The position numbers and the translations under genes are program-made. Below the pieces are notes generated by a model. It did not search any database. It saw only the letters and a program-made list of their open reading frames with translations, and had not been told where the DNA came from. 64,000 nucleotides of DNA from NCBI GenBank assembly GCA_002205965.3, contig NADL03000481.1, positions 62,001-126,000 on the forward strand, written 5' to 3'. This document shows positions 45,988-57,879 of the stretch, piece by piece (the first letter of the stretch is position 1; each line of letters begins with the position of its first letter). The DNA comes from Kappaphycus alvarezii. Taxonomy: Eukaryota; Rhodophyta; Florideophyceae; Gigartinales; Solieriaceae.

Positions 45988-47606
45988 TTACCTCAAGCGG
46001 CGATCCGTTCGGCTGTCATAATGACTTTGGCGCATAATACTGCGCAATGGGGCCAGTGTAACGTACTGAAGCCTTTCATGCTTCTGTTCCTTACAAAAGG
46101 ACAGTACAACCTCCTCTATTCCCCTCTCCTCTGCGGAGAGGGTGGGGCGTCTTCCTCTTTCTTTGCTCCCGTTTCGCAAGAGCTTTTATCACAGAGCTCT
46201 TCGTAACAACGCACCCTGTGGCGGTGCTTATTTTAACTGTGTCGCATTCCTCCACATCAGCATCAAACATGAGGCTGCGATAAAATGCCTTCAGCACCTT
46301 CTTCACGCAAACGTCATCTTAATCTTTAAGAAAATACTCCAGGGGTGATATAGACGGCCCATAAACTTCCGGATCCCATATACCGGATTACATAGAGCCA
46401 CTCAAAATGTTACCGTGAGTAACACCCTTGCCATACGCCATTGAAATGCAGTTGCTGATATCAAAAGCATTCAATGCTTTCTTCTTATTGCCCGCCATAT
46501 GAATTCGTGCTGCAAATAGGATTTGTAAGAGCTGAAGACAGATACGTCTAGAGGTTGCAGAACATGTGATTTGTGCGCGGGAATCACCAAAACGATAATT
46601 TTACGGTCCTTAAGGCAACGCAATGTCCGATACTGAACATGCGCACTGTGTCCGTCAATCACCAAAAGAAGGTATTGGTTGTTCTGGCGAAGCTCCAATG
46701 TCTCTTTAATAAACCGTTGCACCCAGTGAAACATTATTTCACTATCCACACTAGGTGAAGTTCTCTCTTTGATACAAATAGAAGGGAGGCACACAATCGT
46801 GCAACATATGAAATTTGCCCCTAACACGCCAAAAGTGGCGCTGGACATAGGGAATACTAACACTGGCTTGTATGTACATCCGTTCACTGAAATCATCGGC
46901 ATTATCGTTACCCATTCCAAATTTCCCTTGGTTCTCAAACTCGAGCGAATAAGAGCAACATGGTGAGTTCCAACACCCTTTTCCAAACTGCGTCCTGTCA
47001 CCTTCTCGAAAGAGCAGCCAGATTGATCAATATTGAATATGTAGTTGGCATCATCGATGTGATATAGTTTTAAAACTGCTTCAACTCTCTAAATGTGCTA
47101 AGCAACACTCGACTTGCTGACAACGCCCAGACGACAGCTCTCAATGACTCATACCGACCTCTTCTCGAGATTGTCTCGAGATTGAAAGTCCCTCATCCAG
47201 TCACGAGATGGTAATCCATCCTTAAACTTGATTTGCGAACGTCTCCCCATGGGCAAAAGTCGGACATAGTCTTGCACCAATTCCTGGACACAGATGGGAG
47301 TAAGGGGTGTGTTCTGCCTTGCAAAGTCCGTTGCAGCAGTAGCTATCGTCTTTTCTTCCTCGTAGTATAGAATAACGGGCCTTCCAGCAGAGCTCATATA
47401 GATTGCGATAATGCTCGCCGCAGCGGCTGGGCTTCAGGTGGGCGGGCCATCCATTGGTTGAAATCCCTACGGATAGTGGTAACAGGCACATTATGTTTGA
47501 TTTCAAGGCTCGCCCAGGGGCGGTAGGGGTCTTTCTGACGGTCAAACACCGCGACTTACATGCGCTTGTAGTAGTCCATTGTAGCAAGGGCTGCAGCAGG
47601 TGACAT
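45988..47606 (-). mobile_element. pogo-type transposase with CENP-B-like HTH
   Basis: ATG at 47606 (MSPAAALATMDYYKRM), followed by a shift or a GTAAGT-type splice, then a psq-like HTH, EIKHNVPVTTIRRDFNQWMA. A CENP-B-type HTH follows: PLTPICVQELVQDYV, then FKDGLPSRDWMRDFQSRDNL (47397-47170). The DDE_1 nuclease has its first Asp in YIFNIDQSGCSFEKVTGR (about 47055-47000) and its second in LLVIDGHSAHVQ, then VLQPLDVSVFSSYK (46600-46500). A C-terminal part, MAGNKKKALNAFD, reaches about 46000. Catalysis would be cut-and-paste transposition at TA sites. Terminal repeats were not found. Confidence 0.82.
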
Positions 47607-48274
47607 TATTGCGTCAGGTCGCAGGGCATGATATGATGCAGTGGCATGGCTGTTTTGGTTTTATATGGGCTTGTTCTTTGTAGCTCCCTCAGTTTCTCTT
47701 CGATATGTAAGTGGGCGCGCAATAGTGTTTTCATCTGTTTGTTGGGACTTTTTATTCCCGCCAAGAAGGTAATCAACCTCTGGTGATGGTGAAATCCCGG
47801 TTTACGGGGGTGTATGAGGCATACTAAATTAAACCCAAAAAACTGGATTACCCTGCAGACAGTTATCTATACAGTATTTTATAGGCGCGTAATCAGCCCC
47901 CGCCACACGTGGCGACTTGATCCGTTTATTTAGTTCCTAGCTGTACAGTACAGTTGGATCCTGCTGTGCACACCTTAGACACTAAATTAAGGCTAACATA
48001 TAATTCAATCATTAAAACACCCCAATTTTTCCATCTAAGATTCTTCTATTGTCTTGATTAATTTCACAGTACAGTTTTGTACTGTACAGACTAGAGAGTT
48101 TACGCATGTACTTTTCAGAATGCCATATATGACTAAAAGTGGGAAATGAGTTACAGACTGTAATTCAATTGGAGAATTCGTTCAGTATGCTGTGAGCAAA
48201 GTAACTTAAATCGCATTAATAATTGAACACCTTTAAGAAATGTTTCCGCGGGAAATATTCTAGGTTGGCATAAT
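47607..48274. other. no gene recognised; TACTGTAC patches
   Basis: Intergenic. ACTGTACAGTACAGT-like motifs lie near 47940-47955 and 48068-48092. It may include the left end of the PIF/Harbinger element. Confidence 0.4.
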
Positions 48275-48469
48275 TTGGCGCGGCAACTGCAACAGAGGAA
48301 ACCGCAGGACCCTCCATCACTTCCCCCCACACCCAAACCTCCACATTTCAACACCTCCCCTTCCCCAAATCCCCCACTTCCATCATCTCGTCCTTGCCCC
48401 TCTCATTCCACAACCAACCCCTCCCAAACCACTACTTCCCCCCTTCAATCTCACTATTCAACGCGCAAA

Positions 48470-49374
48470 ATGGTCACAGGAAACATAGTCAATATGCACC
48501 CCCTATCTCGACAGCGCACCCCTGTTCCCTCTCCACACCCTCTTGATGCAATTGAACCAGCAGCCCCAGCAGCCGTGCCCTTCCCAAATTAAGATCACGA
48601 ATAACTGCTACAAGTAGAGCGCAAATACTTCCCCCATCCTCGCCGGAGAAAGAGAAGAAAGGTCGCCATTCGCGATTCACCCCAGGGGGATCTGATTATC
48701 ATACGCGAAGTTGCCGCGGCTAAGGCTCGAAAAGCATCCTACGGTTCACTGTCAAAGCGAATCGAGACGGTCGCTGAGAAGATTAACGCACATCCGAAGA
48801 TAAATCATAAGGTGTCAGCCAAGTGGGTTCAAGACATATACAAAAGACTTCAGAGCCTCTTTGATAAAGCAGACAGGAAGGATCAGCTTTGCTCTGGTGT
48901 AGGGGGTGAAGTGGGTGATATGGATGAGCTTTTGCTCACCATGAGGCAAGCGAGGGAGGGTATAGAGGCCAAAAAGGGCCTGAGAGGAGACCCGGTCGAG
49001 AACTTGATCAAGGGAAAGAAAGAGTAGGAAAGGAGCTAATCGTAATGGCAGCTAGTCGACCATGACCTGATAACTGGGACACTCCCAGCCCAGGCAATTG
49101 GAGAGAGAAATCCGGGTCGCCGCGCCCACTCAAAGCAGCAAGGACGGGTAGTGATGTTACAGTTTTTGGAGAGATAGATAGATTCGCTATGCATCTTCGG
49201 GAAGCGGACCTTGCGAGCGTGCAAGTTGACCGTCTTGGGTTTAAATCTGGTGAGCGCGAGAAGGATAGGGTTGAAAGACGTCGGGAAATGGAGGCATCGC
49301 AGAAACTGGAATTGGAGAAGTTCAAGCTGTTAGTGGAGGCCTTTTCCCGCAAATGTTCTATCCCTTTTTTCTAG
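48470..49374 (+). CDS. Harbinger-associated Myb/SANT-like protein
   Basis: PIF/Harbinger elements carry a second gene for a Myb/SANT-like DNA-binding partner of the transposase. Here the plus strand gives, in three frames, a Pro-rich start (first ATG 48470; the frame is open from 48275 but only with a TTG), then KARKASYGSLSKRIETVAEK, VSAKWVQDIYKRLQSLFDK and GVGGEVGDMDELLLTMRQA (48690-48950). The end is a Glu/Arg-rich coiled coil, VERRREMEASQKLELEKFKL (49270-49330), stopping at 49374. The helix pattern and the acidic gap after the third helix fit the trihelix/SANT type of these accessory proteins. Convergent arrangement with the transposase at 49587 supports the call. The frame changes are probably single-base errors. 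Confidence 0.6.
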
Positions 49375-49586
49375 TTTGCGATTGATTGTTGCAACTTAGA
49401 AAATTGAGGAGTTTCTTGAGGTCTCGGAGCTTCCGCTCGCGCGGGATCCCTGCGGGCTGCGGGACTATCGCTTCGCTCCGGCAATGCTACGTGGACTTTT
49501 TCCTCGCTCCTCGGGGCCCGCTAAATAGATAAGTAAACACGTTTTGAAAGATTTTACGGCTGGCCCATTTCCGGAAGTTCATTGTA

Positions 49587-50697
49587 CTACTGGATTGATG
49601 GCGGGGGACACTTGACATATGATGACGTTTGCGTTAGGTACAAGCGGACCCTGAAGTTATAAAAAAGCACAGAGGCTAAGTTAAAGATTCCCACAGGAGA
49701 CTCAAACACTTTCATTTTTCTTGTAGAGTCCAAAGTTGTGAAGTAGGCTTTGACTTCCTTAAAAATCCATGCGATAGTGACACGTCCAACCGACATGCCG
49801 TTGTTGAAATCGTTGAAGATTGCTACCTTCATAAAGAACCTCCAGGAACCATCTGCGATTGTACCCAGAGTCTCCATAGAGGCAGTATTGGGTTTCAATA
49901 CGTTCAATACTGAGGGGAGGATTTCTTCTAGATTACTTCTTAGGTATAGTGTCCATTCATGCCTTCGCCCTACTATGGGACCAAACGCGTGTAGTACGAG
50001 CTCATAAGGGGCAATTACGGACTGGAACTTCACAGCATGCTTTCTTTTATGTCCATTGTACGTGACGAGTTGCGTCATGCGACTTTTGCCAGGTCTCGCG
50101 ATTCCAATTACGGTGCCGTCTCTAAACCCCACACAGTTTCTTAGCCCATTTGTTTTGGCTTTTATAAATCCGAGTATAAAGCTCTGCACTGCACAAATCT
50201 GGTGGTCAGCCCTACTTGAGTAGGGATTGACGGGTGGTCAAAATCCACTCAAAGCCCTCCCAAAATATTTCAGAGAACTGCGAAGAGTGCTTGCTGAATA
50301 GAACTTCAAGTTCGCACCACCTGGATGGACTTGCTAGTCTTCTCAAAACAACGCAGATAACTAGTATATCGTTAACAGCGTATCGGTTCCGACTTATTGC
50401 CGTATTAGACGCCGGCCACGATATTATTTTAGAGACAAGCTCGACGTGGCTCTTCTCGAATCTAAATAGTCGTAGACAGTCGACGTGTGATAGAATATTG
50501 AAGTTGAAGGTAAAGTTAGATAAGCTGATCCTTCTGCTTCGATGAACGATCTTGTTAAAATCTTGTTTGGCTTGCTCCGCTTTTGAGCTGCGTATAGTAC
50601 TGTAGCTGATCTGGTGAGTGCTGAGTGCGGTAGGGAACGGCCGTCCTTGAGGATACATAAGCCTGTTGCCCTTCAGTGTGTCCGCCTTTTTTGCCAT
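49587..50697 (-). CDS. PIF/Harbinger DDE transposase
   Basis: ATG at 50697. The N-terminal half includes LVSKIISWPASNTAISRNRY and WCELEVLFSKHSSQFSEIFW, typical of Harbinger proteins. After one frameshift near 50200 the DDE nuclease follows: GFRDGTVIGIARPG (first Asp), TYNGHKRKHAVKFQSVIAPY, GRRHEWTLYLRSNLEEILPS, and RVTIAWIFKEVKAYFTTLDS, then KMKVFESPVGIFNLA. The position that normally holds the catalytic Glu (RVTVEW in relatives) reads RVTIAW here, so this copy may be inactive. Total about 370 codons, normal length. With the Myb-like gene at 48470 it makes a two-gene element between about 48.2 and 50.9 kb. Terminal inverted repeats were not identified. Confidence 0.85.
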
Positions 50698-51639
50698 TTG
50701 TTCCTTCTAAAGTCCTTTAGCCTCCCTTTTGTCATAGTTGCTCTGTGAACTCGTTTGAGAAAGGGAATGGGTAGGATTCGCCGGGATTGACGAGCTCGCG
50801 AAGGGGACTGGCGGAGGCTATGAATTGGGGTACTTTCCCGCAAAGGGTATTCTACTGGAATACTCATATCTATCTTTTCATTGCTTGCAGCGTAGTGCGC
50901 ATGGGGCCTCAGAGGAGAATAAACTTCTTTTCACTAAAGTGTATGAGATTTTTTTCTGAAATTCTTTATGCGTAAACTCACAACTGTGCGGCCTGTGCTG
51001 TACAGTAGCAGGAACAGTCAAAATTAAGGGTACTGCATGTGGCGGGAAGAAGCTGAATGTCCAAGTTTGGATGATTACTGTACGTGTTTGGATTACTGTA
51101 CTTTTGATTACTAATGCACAGAGTCCTTCACGCTGTACTAAAATGTACACGTGTATTGAATAATGCTGTACTGTAACAGTACTGTACATCATCGTGCAGT
51201 CGTTGGTTTTGTAAAATGCGATTTTCAAAATGGAATGCAGCAAAGAATCGAATGTAACTGCAGTTGCCCATGCTGTAATTCATTCTAAAGTTGGGAGCAC
51301 CACGAAAATTACATGATTACAGTATGCAATAAGTTTCCAGTTTACGTCGGAGGTATTATATTAAAATAAAATTATTTCCGTATGATCCGTCGCCCTCCAT
51401 TTTTCGTATTTATCTTGCATAACGAAACGGTTGCAGGCGTCGGTACGACCGCCACGCTCACCTAAAGCTACCGTAACCCGCCCGACTTTCCTCGCCCACG
51501 CTCCAACCTCCATTACGCTTACTTTCGTCAATATCAACGAGGCACTGTCTTGCAGGGTAACAGTTCCTCTGAAAGGTACCATTTCTCCTCAAGACGGTCT
51601 GCGCAATAACGCCTCGCTCAAGACGCAAGGTTAAAGCAA
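50698..51639. other. intergenic, TACTGTAC-rich; 5' flank of PP2A gene
   Basis: TACTGTA motifs at about 51076, 51094 and 51158-51190. ORFs at 51361-51660 are on both strands and lack motifs. The 51200-51640 part should carry the PP2A promoter, though no element is distinct. Confidence 0.4.
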
Positions 51640-52986
51640 ATGGCAACTCAACGGACACTCAACCCGCGGGCCTTGTGCCATCCAATAATTCCCAATCCAT
51701 CCCAAACTCTCAAGCCACTTCTTTGTCCACTGATATTGCCCCTGTGCCGCCGGCTGCCCCTCCTGCTCCAGCCACTCCATCCACCCAGTTGACAAATGGA
51801 GACTTGGATCGTTTTATGGATCAACTTCTTTCGGAGAGTTGTAAGCCGCTGAGTGAGGAGGAAGTCAAGAGCTTGTGTGAAAAGGCACGGGAGATTTTGA
51901 TGGAGGAGAGCAATGTTCAGGCCGTGAATTGTCCTGTTACTGTGAGCGGAGATATTCACGGACAATACCACGATTTGCTCGAGTTGTGTAGGTTAACTGT
52001 ACCCACTTTTGACTTCTTTCCATGGCCATAAGCCAACATTAAGCCAAACCTCAGAGATCAGCATTGGAAACACTTTTGTGCTGACCTGCCTTTTTTTGTA
52101 ATGTCTGACAAATGTTCACCCTCATTGACACCCTTCATTCTTAAAGTCCGGATTGGCGGGACATGTCCAGATACTAATTATCTTTTTATGGGTGATTACG
52201 TCGACCGAGGATATTACTCTGTCGAGACTGTCACCGCCCTTGTTTGTCTCAAGGTACGATATCCCCATCGTGTGACCATTCTCCGAGGAAATCATGAGAG
52301 CCGTCAAATCACTCAAGTCTACGGCTTTTATGACGAATGTCTTCGCAAGTACGGAAATGCGAATGTCTGGAAGTTTTTCACAGACATGTTTGACTACCTT
52401 CCCCTAACAGCACTCGTAGAGATCAGTATCTTCTGTCTACATGGAGGTCTATCTCCAAGCATTGACTCATTAGATCAGATTCGAAATCTGGACCGTGTTC
52501 AAGAGGTACCTCATGAAGGACCCATGTGCGACCTATTGTGGTCTGATCCAGATGACCGCTGCGGTTGGGGAATTTCACCGAGAGGAGCGGGTTACACTTT
52601 CGGGCAAGATATATCAGATCAGTTTAACCATGCAAATTCTATAACTCTCATCGCTCGGGCCCATCAGTTGGTCATGGAAGGTTACAATTGGTGCCACGAT
52701 CGCAACGTTGTGACCATATTTTCAGCGCCAAACTACTGCTATCGCTGTGGAAATCAGGCAGCAATCATGGAACTTGACGGTAAGATGCTTGTCAACAGAT
52801 TCGCTTCATTACGATTCGTAGTGTTCAGTGTGCGACACAGAGTCTCTAACATTTTGTCGCGTTTATCATTCTTGCCACTCGTCTTTCGTAACAGAGAACA
52901 AAAACTACACCTTTTTGCAGTTTGATCCCGCACCTCGACGTGGTGAAGACCAAGTATCTCGACGTAGTCCTGATTACTTTCTCTGA
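51640..52986 (+). CDS. PP2A-C: protein phosphatase 2A catalytic subunit, three exons
   Basis: Exons 51640-51987, 52147-52779 and 52895-52986. Introns of 159 and 115 bp have GT-AG ends (GTAGGT and GTAAGA donors). The joins restore LELFRIGG and [20 protein letters not shown] exactly. The metal and catalytic motifs of PPP phosphatases are all present: [25 protein letters not shown] and RAHQ. The end is SRRSPDYFL, keeping the terminal Leu that is carboxymethylated; most PP2A enzymes have Thr where Ser stands before PDYFL. The start is unusual: a Pro/Ala/Ser-rich extension of about 50 residues ([31 protein letters not shown]) precedes the normal start region [10 protein letters not shown]. An ATG at 51640 needs one extra base near 51652 to be in frame. 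Confidence 0.93.
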
Positions 52987-53969
52987 TCGCAACCACCGCT
53001 GAGCTTGTTTGGGGTACTGCGTGGAACTGTACAGAAGAACCCGTCTCCTGTTTTCGAATAGTGCAGGTGCCCACTGGTATTCGCCTAGCCTCTCTTCCGG
53101 TATGCAGCAAGGAAAAGTGAGCGTTAATCGCCGCGAATATAAAAGTCGACTGTGTGCTGTCGATAGGACTACGCAACAGCCGAAGGGCCAGTGGCCACGG
53201 TTTTTCGGCTATCAGATGTAGCGACGGCTCCTAGAGTTGCTCGAGGTTATCTTACTATATGCAAATGTGGCCAGTGCGATGGCGTCATATACAATGCTTT
53301 TGATAATGGTTCGCGTTTTCTGTCGCTTGGAAACTACGTCAGCGTGATGGACAGCTGGTACAGAGATGGTTTCCTGTTCTGAACGCGCCTGGCCGTATTT
53401 GCACGAGCTGAATGGCATGAGGGCAGTCGCACAGGTGGGCTTTCGAGTCAATGTAACTTTCGCAAGTCTTATCGAGAATGGCGACTGGGTCATCATGCTC
53501 CATTAAAATAGACGACTCATAACTATGTGCCCAATGAGCAGAGCAAGTGAAAATCTCATCTTCAACCCCGTCTGAATAACTGATCTTATGGAGGCGTATT
53601 TATGATAAAAATTAGTTCTCACACGGCAGCGGCCCCCACGTCCTTGATCGAGATGAAACTGACGAAGAATCCGGCAGGATCCACTGCAGGAGGGACTCTG
53701 TTTCAACCTCGGTTCGCGGAACAAAATTTCACTGTTTACTGTGCTCCAAGGATGTACTGTATCTTACTTTGGGACTCCGGGCCTGATGAAGTAACACCAG
53801 ATCCTTTGGTTTCAAATTAGATGGAAGAATCACGAACCCGGAGAAAGGGGTCTGCGATGAGGCCCGGGAAGATTGACGAGCATTTTTCAGCTAGTGGAGG
53901 TTAGTGTTAATAGCGGTAACCAAGTCGGTTTCTACTTCTGCCCAGGAATTCCACATGTGAAAGTGCCTA
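52987..53969. other. no gene recognised
   Basis: Short ORFs (63-94 residues) on both strands. One plus-strand phrase, QVGFRVNVTFASLIENGDWV near 53430-53490, has protein-like composition but no family I know. It also contains the 3' flanks of the two convergent genes. Confidence 0.35.
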
Positions 53970-55888
53970 TCATCTTCCTACCCTCCTCGAATTCTTGCTT
54001 GATCCTTGCCTTGCTCCACTTAGTTCCTTCGCCATGATTTCGATAACGTGGGGGAGTGCGGCCAAGGCTCCTTTGCTATCCAAGAAAACCAACCTAGAGC
54101 GGCGAGCAAGAAAGTCCATTGCCGTCATGCAGTACTCGTTCTCAATACAGTACACAATCTCAGCGTCAATGAATGGGTACCCACGTACCAAACGAGAGCC
54201 CAAATTCCCTTTCTCTGCAATCTCAGCAACCTTGTACGCCTGGTCTCCGTACGCACGTGCCAGATGCTTTGCGCATTCCACATCAAGGGAGGAAGAAGCA
54301 ATCGCGGTAGTGCCGGAATTGTTGCTATCCATTTCATATCGCTGTGTTAAGAAAGTGAAGTAAGACTCATCCCATTTGTGAGCACCAACTAACTGCACAA
54401 AAGGCGTCTTGCAACGACTGGCCTTGTCTTCCAATCCACCGATCTCTATCGCCTTATCCACCGCTGCCTCACCCATGGCACGCTGAGTAGTCCATTTCCC
54501 ACCAGTAATAGTAACTAGCTTCTCGGGGACACATGGACAGCATGCTCACGCAATATATTTTGTGTGTTACCAGCGTCAGCATCTGGGTTTACAGCGAGCG
54601 GGCGAATGCCAGACCACGCGCTCTGAACATCTGATGACCTGACCTCGATCCGCAAATAATCAGACAAGGCATCGAGAATGAAGGCGACTTCATCTGAATG
54701 AGGGTTGGCAATGCAGTAATTTCCGTACTGCTGTCAGTTGTACCCGCAATTGTTCGTCCGAGCCAGGGAAGCATGAATACGACGCGACCATCCTTTGTCT
54801 TTGGGACGATCAGCCCCATACCTTCAGGAGAATAATAGTCTGGCAAGGTAATGTGTACGCCTGCAGAGGGCACAATCATTGAATTTGCAGTCTTGTCCTC
54901 CATCTTGCGTACGCCATCCGTAAACGGTCCTGTTGCATTGACTACAACCTTGGCATAGACATCAAACTCTTCATCGGTGAAAAGATCCTTACATCTCGCC
55001 CCAAAATTCTATTATCTTGCGGATAAGGTCGACAACCTCTGTATGATTTGCAATTGAAGCACCGTACATGGCGGCAGTAATGGCACACTGACATTGAACC
55101 TGGCATCATCCATTTGTCCATCGTAATACATAATGCTGCCCCTCAACTTTTGCCCCCCGCTTGTTTTCGACAATGTTGGAAACTGCCTCAATGCCTCCTT
55201 TGCACTGACGAATTTACTCAAGTAAAGAAGCCCGTTTCCAGCGCTGCAACTAGATCATAGGCTTTCAATCCGATCCAATAAAACGGGACCTCCCAAAGCT
55301 TGTAACATGGCAACAACGTAGGTAATGGATGTGTCAGATGAGGAGCTTGATGCAGCATAATTGCGCGTTCTCGCAAAGCCTCAAAGACAAGCATGAGTTG
55401 ACCCGGATCCAACTGAAAAAAGGCCTTTTCAAGATAGCGCACACCACCGTGGATGAGCTTTGTGGATCGGGAACTTGTTCCAGAGGCGAAATCATCCCGC
55501 TCGACGAGTCCAACTTTCAAATCCTCAAGTGGCATCCAGACAAGAAGCAGATCCGTGGCACCACCTCCGATGATAAATACATCGAGAGCGTCTGCTCGGT
55601 TGCAGCAGCCTTCAACTTGTTAATTTGGTCGGATCGACTCGGGACGGTCTCGAGTCCGCCATGAGCCAATGCGGCACGATCTGCAGCGGAAGGGCGCGGC
55701 GGGGCAGTGTAAGTAGTTATGCGGCGCAAAGGCTGCACTGTGACGCCGGTTGCAATAGCGAGGCGGCGTAAACTTTGACATTGGGTGAGTTGGTAGTGGG
55801 GATGTAGGGATGTGACTTGAATGGATGTATGGGTATTGCGGAGTGCAGTGTTGGATGAGGTGAGTTGGTTGAGGGCAGGTTGGTGCAT
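53970..55888 (-). CDS. GPD2/GUT2-like: mitochondrial FAD glycerol-3-phosphate dehydrogenase
   Basis: Oxidises glycerol-3-phosphate to dihydroxyacetone phosphate and passes electrons to quinone at the inner mitochondrial membrane. ATG at 55888 opens a basic, Ser/Thr-rich leader (MHQPALNQLTSSNTAL to about RRITTYTAPPRPS) suited to mitochondrial import. FAD-binding FIIGGGAT follows near 55575. Then come RDDFASGTSSRSTKLIHGGV, YYDGQMDDARFNV, VVNATGPFTDGVRKMED, LPWLGRTIAGTTDSSTEI and TITGGKWTTQRAMGEAAVD. The C-terminal helical domain ends at 53970 (EIMAKELSGARQGSS). No EF-hand is visible. Frameshifts near 55556, 55529, 55225, 55095, 54960, 54690 and 54490 fall in a strongly conserved protein and look like sequence errors. 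About 640 codons, normal for the yeast/plant type. Confidence 0.92.
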
Positions 55889-57407
55889 ATGATGAATGCA
55901 AGAGGGGCGGTATGCGAGGGCGTGCGGATGCGATCGTGGACGGCAGGTGTATTGGTGGCGGAAGGCGGTACGGGGAGGAATTTGGTTAAGGTTTGCAGAG
56001 ATGATAACAGGAGCGTTGCGTGGATTGCTGGGCAAAAATGCCGTTGTCGCTTGATTTGGGAATGTGTTGAATTTCGCGGGCGCACAAGCAGATCATTGGG
56101 CACAATCATGCTTCTTTCAGGCCAATGATTCTTGTTACACGCGCCCACGGCTACCAATCATCGCTGACAAAATTTCGATTTCAATTCTTCATGTGTAGAG
56201 ATTCGTCAAAATCCAACAGTACTGTACTGTACTGTACAATAATTTTTCCTAGTCCAGTGTAATGAACTTTGCTTACAGACCGGTTCCTGCTGCAGGGCAA
56301 TACAGTAAGGGAAGGTCTCGGAAAAAATGTGGAAGCATAATTTCGGGACATACCGTACTGTACTCGGTGGTCGCATGCCAATCCTAGGTTTACTATACAA
56401 CGAATCTTGCACTTGATCCAGGCAATTGTAAACAGGTGCAACGCTAAAAGTCTGCTCTACGTACAGTACAGGTATAGATAGCTCCCTCCTACAGTACAGT
56501 AGTAGCTCCCTACATATCAGTACAGTACAGTACAGTAAAGGGGCATCTCCAATCTGGCCGGCTAGCTCGCCGCTGGCGTGCTCTGACACATTCTATTCCT
56601 CAAAGGCATGTCGTAAACACATCACCTGACCAACTCAAGCGTTTTGGAGCAATTGGGGACGAAAGCACTAGTTGTCTCTGGGGGGCGCACGCAGTTTCCT
56701 CCTAGTGTCATCAAAGAGGTGACTCTTTCATACTCACGTGGCTTTCTGCGAATTTTGTTTTTTTGCAGAAATCGGTTCAAGTATCTTGGATGAAAGCACT
56801 GCAGTCATCTGATGTCACTAGGCTGCATGCTCATGGCATTCAGCGTCGGGAATTCACAAGCGTACGCAACTAGGCGAATTACAAATCTGTAAAACACAAA
56901 ACACAGACATGCGCGGCTAATTCTGGAAAATTCCCGGTCCAAAACTTTGGTGAGTACTGTAGATGTCCTTGACGCATTGCAGAAAGGGTTGACTAGAATT
57001 ACTGTAAGCGGGACGTGCAACAATTGCAAAGTAGTCATTGGATTGGCGTCGATTTGCAGAGTGTGCCAAAACCACCTCGACAAACTGAGCAATATGCTTT
57101 ACTGGAATGTTTGCCGACTAGGCTAGCCTCGTATGTGTGCACTGACACTGTTCCTGCGTCAAGAGAGGACAAATACACAGACTTTGACACGGCACATGGA
57201 ATGACGTGTAATTGCCTAGACCGCACGGGGCAGTGCAGTGTAGTGCAGTGCAATGCAGCACATTGCAGTATAGTAAACGTGTAACTTGTTATGTAAACGA
57301 CATATCGATCTCGACCCTCCGCACGCACTCATTTTCACATGTTGCGCAAAAAGTCCAACATTCAAGCCCATTTCAGAGTCAAAACGATACCCTACTCTTC
57401 TTCTCAC
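55889..57407. other. intergenic with CAGTAC microsatellites
   Basis: Holds the glycerol-3-phosphate dehydrogenase promoter on its left. (CTGTA)n tracts at 56218-56237 and (CAGTA)n at 56518-56538, and a CAGTGCAGTG run at 57233-57265. ORFs up to 146 residues are antisense or composition artefacts without motifs. Confidence 0.4.
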
Positions 57408-57746
57408 ATGACGCAACCAACCACCATCAAGGGAGCCCAGCAACGCAGGGCAAAAGTTCGCACACGTAATATGCTTGTGCCGTACCAATTTATTATTACC
57501 TCAATCCTAACACTTACACCTCATTTTGCTAGACACCCGTCCTCACCGTTGCCATTCCTTGCATACAAAACCCTAACTTTTCTGCAAATCCTGCCTCGTC
57601 TCACCATCATACTCCTTGCAGTGGGCGCATATGCGCAAAAAATTGCGGAAACCTTTTGTGCTTTGAACAGCAGCTATTTGCCGTACCAGGTCAAATGCGA
57701 AATGGGGGAAACATCTGCCAAAGCCACTGGCTTTATTCCGACTTGA
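57408..57746 (+). CDS. possible 60-residue spliced gene
   Basis: Exon 1 (57408-57465) MTQPTTIKGAQQRRAKVRT is basic. A GTAATA donor and a pyrimidine-rich CTCCTTGCAG acceptor define an intron of 156 bp (57466-57621), the size seen in the PP2A and zinc-finger genes. Exon 2 reads GAYAQKIAETFCALNSSYLP and ends KATGFIPT at 57746. Only two Cys (spaced by 12) and no known domain. If the sequence has a missing base in exon 2, a longer C-terminus (DLTLDEWTAYQRLCKGRLTF) is possible. Function unknown. The support is splice-site quality alone. Confidence 0.3.
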   Translation: MTQPTTIKGAQQRRAKVRTRNMLVPYQFIITSILTLTPHFARHPSSPLPFLAYKTLTFLQILPRLTIILLAVGAYAQKIAETFCALNSSYLPYQVKCEMGETSAKATGFIPT

Positions 57747-57879
57747 CGCTTGATGAATGGACGGCTTACCAGCGACTGTGCAAAGGCCGGTTGACGTTTC
57801 TTGTAAAACATGCGTGACGCAGCGACAACAAGAAACAGCAAAGTGTCTGAGATTCTGTTTAGTGCAAACAATCAAGCAG

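Noticed and set aside
55889-56157. 146-residue His/Pro-rich ORF upstream of glycerol-3-phosphate dehydrogenase
   Set aside because: Different frame over the leader and promoter; no motif.
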